DNA from: Glebionis coronaria
Taxonomy: Eukaryota; Streptophyta; Magnoliopsida; Asterales; Asteraceae
DNA: 64,000 bases
Direction of reading: 5' to 3'
Assembly: GCA_025667525.1 (NCBI GenBank)
Contig: CM046878.1
Location: 96,301,237-96,365,236, forward strand
Below, one piece after another: positions 58,369 to 64,000 of the stretch (positions are counted from its first letter, which is position 1; every line of letters starts with the position of its first letter). The notes beneath the pieces are model-generated. The model saw only the letters and a list, made by a program, of their open reading frames with translations. It did not search any database and was not told where the DNA came from. A program made the translations under genes and the position numbers.

Positions 58369-61300
58369 TCACTTTCTTTTTTTACCACCAGCATATGTCA
58401 TATGAAAATCTTTCGATTTTGCAGCTTTAACATCCTTCCCAACCTCCTTCCTTTCTGCAGCTTTAACATCCTTACCAACCTCTTTTACTTCTGCATCTTT
58501 AACATCGTTCCCTTCTGTCTGATCTTCTTGGCCAGGCATAGTCTTCGGTGGATCACGCTCATTCCTGTTTTTGATTGCCTCTTGAATAATATCAACCCTT
58601 TTCTGGTGTTCATTCTCAGTCTCAAACTTGAAGGCCAACTCAAACATCTTCTGTTTATGAATGTTAAAATCATGCAACAAAAGCTTGGTAGCAATCCTAT
58701 ACCTCATACATAACAACTGTGAGTGCTGTTCCTTTGATTCTACATCAAACCCAACATCCCAATCTCCAACAGTTGTGCCAGTGTAAGATTCCATATGGAT
58801 CATAGCAAATATTCCGCAATCTTCATAGTTACTCTCTGTACTCCAATTCAAACGTAGAATGCGTGCTTTGACTTTCATCATGGCCGATAGTTTGTCATGC
58901 CCATGCTCTTTTAGATGCCTGATAAAAAACTTTTTCTACAAAAAAAATTGTAAAAGAGAAACAATATAAAAGTCAATAAAAGATACAAGGATCACAAAAC
59001 TCAAATACACATTAATAAAACTCGATACATTAATAAAACTCAATACATTAATAAACAAAAACGATTTTAAACTTACCAAAGGATCACAAGCTGCTTTGTA
59101 TCTTGTACTATAGGAATATGGTCCAGCATAAATGTTATCAATGATAAACATTGACGGATTCTCCAAGTTGAAAACAACAACATAAAAGTGTCCAAAAGCA
59201 CAAATAGGAAAAAACACCAAATCAACATCCGAGAGGCGAAGTGCATCCTCATCATGCTGCAATTGAGTTGAAATGGCATCTGAAAAGACTTTCCACTGTC
59301 CATCTGGATCAAGAGTACTTTTAATAGTTCCTTCTGGCTGTTTACAGACAAGCGAAACAAAATTAGAGAGGATTCAAGATGAATCATGCATGATTCAAAT
59401 GAATCATGCATGATTCAAATGAATCATGCATGATTCAAATGAATCATGCATGATTCAAGATGAATCATGCATGATTCAAAATGAATCATGCATGATTTAC
59501 AGAATGAAAAAAAACATCGCTACATGTGAATAGAAACTTACAATACAGCCAGTTGTAAAAAAAAGCCTTCTTAACCGCTCATTAACTTTACCAGCTTCCA
59601 CCAGCTTCAACAATGTAGCCCGCTCCTCCAGGTTCAACAATGCACTCCAACTATCAATAGCATTGTTGTCTAACCATAATCCAGGTGTCAATGTCTCCAT
59701 GCTCACTTGTACAGATTTTTGCTCATAACCCGAATTAGTTTGGAAAACAGTTTCACTACAATTAGAAATAACAAACAAATTAGGATACGTCATTCTTTAA
59801 CTACAAATCGAAAGCAAAAACTGAAAGAGAACTTACTATCTATCGCCTTGCATAGCGAACAAACTATTCCCCAGTATAAACTCAAGCCTCTTTAGATCAG
59901 GACCAACTTCAGTTCTCTTATTCATAAAAGGAGATGACAACACAGAAGATGGCTTCCTAACTTTTTTCTTGGGAGATGAACGAGTAGAAACTCGTGGAGG
60001 CGTCTTGGGAGGCGAAACGTTAGTAGGTTCATTCATAATCATATTAAACAAATTTTCCTGCAAAAAGTTCAAAAAATTTAATTATAAACATACATATGAC
60101 CATATCATTATACAACTCATGAGGAAAAGTTAAAAATATACGTCATAAAAGGCATCTGAAAGCAGATCAATCACCTCTCCAACCCAATGAATGTTTCTTT
60201 CAAGCCACTGCGTGTAAGTTTCTTCAACATCATCGACTGCTGCTTCGTCTGCTCCTTCGTCTGCTGCTGCTTCGTTCCCGGGCTCAATGTCCTTTGTAGG
60301 TAACTCCTTTGCATTCGACTCTTTTGGCTTGTTTAAATCAACATTCTCGTCAGGCGAAGCATTGAAATCATCAATATGAGTAGGTTCACCTTGAAACGAA
60401 ACAGTATCCTTAAAAAGTCCCTCATATTTCTCAATCAATTGATGAATGTTCTCATCATTTGGAAATTCATTGTTCGCATCTCTTAAAAAGCATTCAAGTT
60501 CGGCCTTGTCTTTGGCAATGCTTGAAAGCTTTTCATTGATCTTTGTGCAAAAGGCCTACAAAAATGAAATATATAAATCATGCTTGATTCATGTAGAAAA
60601 ATTCATGATTCATGTAGAAAAATTCATGATTCAGTTGAATCATGCATGATTCAGTTGAATCATGCATGATTCAGTTGAATCATGCAAACTCAAATTATTA
60701 TAACACTTGACAAAAATAATTGAAAAAACAATAAAAAACGTAAAAAGATACGACAACACACCTGTTTACTGGAAAAACCACTTTGTTTTTCTTCACTTTG
60801 TTTACCCACATCAAAAAAACCTTCACTTTGTTTCTCTTCGGACGCAGTCCATTCTGGCTGCAACTCCAGCATCCCAATAACATTACCTTGCACCTCTAAA
60901 TCCTGCCTGCGATGCATGTTTGTTGTATTCCAATTCAGAATAGCAGGTCTGGACCGAAGAACAGGATAACGATCAAATTTTGTTGAATCCAAATACAGCA
61001 GCTGTTAGGAAAATAAAAATTATTTCTTGTTAAAAGTTATAAACAATATAAACATTAAATAAAAAAACACAAAAAAAAACGTAAAAATGTATATATGCAC
61101 ACACTTACAATTAAAAAACACAATGGCCCAATGTAAAAACCAGCCAAAGTATTCGGTTCCGTGCTATTTCCAAGACACTTGTATAAGAACTCACACCAAT
61201 CAATTCCAGCAATATCCGTATCCTCACGAATACGCCGAACAATAGTTAGATCAGGTATTGCTTTCATTGTGTAAGCTGTACACAACCCAACAGAAAATAG

Positions 61301-62211
61301 AGTAAGAAAATTGACTTTATACATAAAGTCAACTTCTGTTGCTTCATTAAGTTTCTCTTGAATATCAGAAGCACGAAGTAGTTTCCATGGTTTATCAAAC
61401 TGTTTTAACCATAACAACACAAATGGGTCATCCAAAGCTCTCTCAGGTAGATCATATAAAGAAGTTCCACCAATGGGAAGTCCTAAAATATCCTTAATCT
61501 TTTGAGGAGTTACAAGAATCGAAGACCCGTTTAAAAGCTTAAACTGATAGCTCTCCTTATCAAATGCTCTAACAGCAAACCTCCCTAAACGCCCAGGTAA
61601 GGTATCTATTTTAATGGAACGAAATGAAGAAAACCCAATACTTCCCAAAAACTTATCAATGTCCAACCTGCTATCTCGAATTGCTGCGAAGAAAGAAGTA
61701 GGCACTGTCCTAGATTTTATAATTGGAAACTTGAGTAGATACTTATCTCTTTCACTCAAGACAACCTCTCCACCTTCAGAAGTCTTCTTACGCTTCTTCC
61801 CAGGTTTCTTAACACCCTCTTCATCTTCCTCTTCATCTTTGACATTGTCCTCATCAGATTCCTGCTTTTCAACCTTCACTTTTCGGGGACCTTTTTTTAC
61901 CCCAGGCTCTTTCTTAACTGCATCGTCATTTTGATCATCGTCATCTGACTCCTCTTTATAGTCACTCACAACATCCGACACTATTCTATCTAAAAAATCA
62001 GTAGATCTCTTCCTCTTCCCAACTGGTTCCTTCTTAACAGTAGCTTCTTTCTTAATAGCAGATGGTTCTTTTTTAATAGCAGCACTAGACTTTTGTGAAG
62101 GAGCTTTTGACTTTGTCATTGCACTAGTTCTTGGTTTTTTTTCAGCGACAGGAGGTGACGCAGATCCTTTATGACCTATAGATTTCTGACGCTTGTTTGT
62201 ATCACGTTGAA
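58369..62211 (-). CDS. Ulp1-type (C48) cysteine protease of the MULE, seven exons visible, first exon not found
   Basis: Exons on the minus strand: 62211-61109, 61001-60762, 60555-60142, 60057-59837, 59755-59542, 59337-59077, 58935-58369. All introns are GT..AG and the frame is open throughout (about 1,005 residues). The first visible exon begins in mid-codon after a good acceptor (TTTTTGCAG), so a 5' exon lies beyond the array at 62268-62430. The N-terminal tail is Lys/Glu-rich with six psi-K-x-E motifs and a basic GKRKRS. A conserved globular region follows (LLKFPIIKSRTVPTSFFAAI .. ILGLPIGGTSLYDL). The C48 domain has His in FGHFYVVVFNL, Asp in FIIDN and Cys in YEDCGIFAMIH. The C-terminus has two 12-residue repeats (EVGKDVKAAERK). 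The family removes SUMO or related modifiers; the substrate here is unknown. It converges on the transposase gene. Confidence 0.83.
59370..59497. repeat. Palindromic RY array in protease intron (59338-59541)
   Basis: Six copies of TGAATCATGCATGATTCA with AA or AAGA spacers, inside an intron of the protease gene. Confidence 0.9.
60576..60686. repeat. Palindromic RY array in protease intron (60556-60761)
   Basis: About six units, some truncated (AAAATTCATGATTCATGTAG), others TTGAATCATGCATGATTCAG, inside an intron. Confidence 0.85.
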
Positions 62212-62267
62212 CTGCAAAAAGTAAGAACACAAATCAGTTAAGTACTAAGAAGTTACAAATACAAAAA

Positions 62268-62430
62268 AACATATGCATGATTTAACATAAATCATGCATG
62301 ATTTAACATAAATCATGCATGATTTAACAAACATGATTCATGAAGAATCATGCATGATTCATGAAGAATCATGCATGATTCTTCATGAATCATGCATGAT
62401 TCTTCATGAATCATGCATGATTCTTCATGA
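62268..62430. repeat. Palindromic RY array upstream of the first visible protease exon
   Basis: About eight units, flipping from AACATAAATCATGCATGATT to GAAGAATCATGCATGATTC and CTTCATGAATCATGC halfway; the middle forms a longer inverted repeat. Probably in the first intron. Confidence 0.88.
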
Positions 62431-62439
62431 AAACAAATA

Positions 62440-64000
62440 CACAGCTATCTAAAAAAATTTCTATCTTCGTGATTAATTTCTTCAAAAACTGAACATAATA
62501 AACGTCGATCAACTTTACATAAATCTCTTTACATGAACTACGCATAACACCTCAACACTCCTCATATCTTCCAAACACCCAAAACACAATAATAAGATCA
62601 TTCTCGCAAACGACCACTTTATCAATCCATACATACACATATCTCCTACACAGTAACATCACTTATTAGTCCATACCACAAACAACTCCATTTCCTGTTT
62701 CCTATAACTGCATCGACTACCAATCTACAATATCATCAATCTGTAACAGACCAACGAAAATATCTAACCTGCATTATGTCATTCTACGCTCATTTTGTTA
62801 GGTCGTAATTTATTCTAAAATCTATATTACAAAATCATAAACAAGCTTTTAAAACCCAAACTTATTACAGCCAACAAACAAACACTCATTTAACCCATCT
62901 AACTACAAAGAGTAACCGACTAACCATAATCTAACAACTCGATAAACACTAGCATCTTTACATGAATCACTTAACAGAAACCACGCATAACACCTAAACA
63001 CTCTTCATAAACAAGTCATTCTCGCAAATGACGAATCATATCTCCTTACGCAGAAACATCACCCATTCGTCAAAAAACTTCATTTTCTGTAAATCCTGAT
63101 ATAATTTATCATTTGTACACAATAGTTTAGAAATTCGTAACTAGTGGCAAAAATATCCAAGATTACTACAACTTGACAATAAACATTACCAAACTTCACG
63201 TGATGCCCACCCTAGAGAAGACATTTGGACTGTTGTTGGTTAAAAGCAATGCATAGCATTGTCAGATTATTAAAGCAAGCTAATTTCCATCTCTCACTCT
63301 CTCGTCTCATATATAATACTGTAGGAACATTATTCCTCCATTTCATCTCTTTGTCTCTCGTTAAAACGCATACTCCACCATTTTTGTAAAATGTTTTCCT
63401 TCAAAAATTTGTGACACTCTCTTCACTTGTTAACTCAAATGGTGTTTAGACTCAGACGTACGTTTTCGACTCATTAAAACAAAGCATGGCATACTGGCAG
63501 ACCGGTTTGAAAAATGTTTTCGACACTATATAATTCCGACGACTATATATATCTGTCCCCCTCTCTCTCGTCGTCTATGATATTATACTCACTGTCTAAC
63601 CATTTCATTCTCTCTCTCTCTCGTGTACAAACAAGCTGCAATAACCATCGATTGAAAAAAGACACATTTTTGAAAACCCATTTTTGGAAAACACTCTTGC
63701 GTTTCAAACTCACAAAACGTTTTCCCTCCAAGACTTGTGTACTATCCTCTCATCTCTCTCTTTATAAAACAATATATATTTACTACATCCCTCCAACACA
63801 TTTCATATATATATGGTACTTCATCTCTCTCGGTTTACAAAGCACAAAACAAAACCAAATTGCCTTATCTCTCTCCTTCATTAAACCATGAACATCACAG
63901 ACCTCAAAAACCATTTACGACACGATATTATTCTGATGCTCAACACTCGATGTAAAAGATTTTGACTCAACAAGGCTTCACCGTAAAACCACATGAGCTC
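62440..64000. other. Upstream of the protease gene, no gene recognised
   Basis: Diverged duplications: TTTACATGAA..ACGCATAACACCT..ACACTC near 62530 and 62957, followed in both by CATTCTCGCAAA. From about 63280 there are several CT-rich blocks (CATCTCTCACTCTCTCGTC, CTCTCTCTCGTCGTC, CTCTCTCTCTCGTG) alternating with ATATATA runs and AAAATGTTTTCC motifs, looking like a decayed 250-330 bp tandem repeat. It may hold the missing first exon, the promoter and the MULE end, but I cannot place them. Confidence 0.4.

Larger units (their letters stand above)
52600..62440. mobile_element. Mutator-like element (MULE) with transposase and Ulp1 protease genes; ends not defined
   Basis: A FAR1/MULE transposase gene (plus) and a Ulp1/C48 protease gene (minus) converge on each other, separated by about 840 bases. 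Convergent two-gene layout is that of maize MuDR (mudrA/mudrB), and MULEs that carry Ulp1-like genes are known from Arabidopsis (Kaonashi type). Both genes share the same 18-bp palindromic arrays in introns, and the arrays also fill the gap between them, which ties them together as one unit. I found no terminal inverted repeats or 9-bp duplication; the right end may lie beyond 64000. Coordinates given are only the extent I can defend. Confidence 0.7.

Noticed and set aside
62212..62230. Start of the protease at the open-frame begin (FLLFAVQRD)
   Set aside because: A clear acceptor TTTTTGCAG ends at 62212, so these codons are intron; the true first exon is upstream.

Overview
This window is eukaryotic, almost certainly a flowering-plant nuclear genome: it has AT-rich intergenic DNA, long LTR retrotransposons nested in each other, intron-containing genes with GT..AG splice sites, plant tRNA-iMet primer-binding sites, plant pectin methylesterase inhibitor (PMEI) genes and a FAR1-type Mutator-like transposase. 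Several transposon proteins resemble families I associate with Asteraceae (for example the cysteine-rich ORF at 32483 and the copia Gag beginning MTLSKFNIEKFDGKN), so a daisy-family host is my inference, not a proof.

Layout. 1-7964 (minus) is the 5' part of a Ty3/gypsy element with a 2.8 kb LTR, an extra ORF between primer site and gag, and a gag-pol frame that I found open wherever I checked it; it runs off the left edge. 8371-10417 is a small non-autonomous LTR element organised LTR-internal-LTR-LTR-LTR, bounded by one target-site duplication (ATCTG); its LTR-LTR junctions carry exactly the four bases expected of a 2-LTR-circle junction. 10418-11536 holds an unassigned pocket and an inverted LTR fragment.

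11537-39209 is one decayed Ty1/copia element (integrase to RNase H, plus strand) split by three later insertions, each with identifiable target duplications: a solo gypsy-like LTR (12026-15705), a 12.5 kb gypsy element with near-identical LTRs but a decayed interior (16384-28909), and a 9.2 kb non-autonomous Athila/Tat-like element with TA..CA ends (29416-38611).

39665-52083 is a tandem cluster of three PMEI genes, all minus strand, with similar TATA boxes. The first is split by a 3.7 kb copia element (TSD TATAA) and its reading frame is otherwise open; the other two are intact. Intergenic segments between them are related, so the duplication unit included upstream DNA.

About 52.6 kb to at least 62.4 kb is a Mutator-like (MULE) element with two convergent multi-exon genes: a FAR1/MULE/SWIM transposase (plus; one frameshift and one in-frame stop) and a Ulp1-type (C48) cysteine protease gene (minus; open across seven exons with His/Asp/Cys visible). 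Long introns of both genes and the gap between them are filled with tandem copies of an 18-bp perfect palindrome, TGAATCATGCATGATTCA, whose core is a double RY motif; exons are spared. The outer ends of the element and the first exon of the protease gene were not found. 62440-64000 has only CT-rich, AT-rich diverged repeats and no recognised gene.
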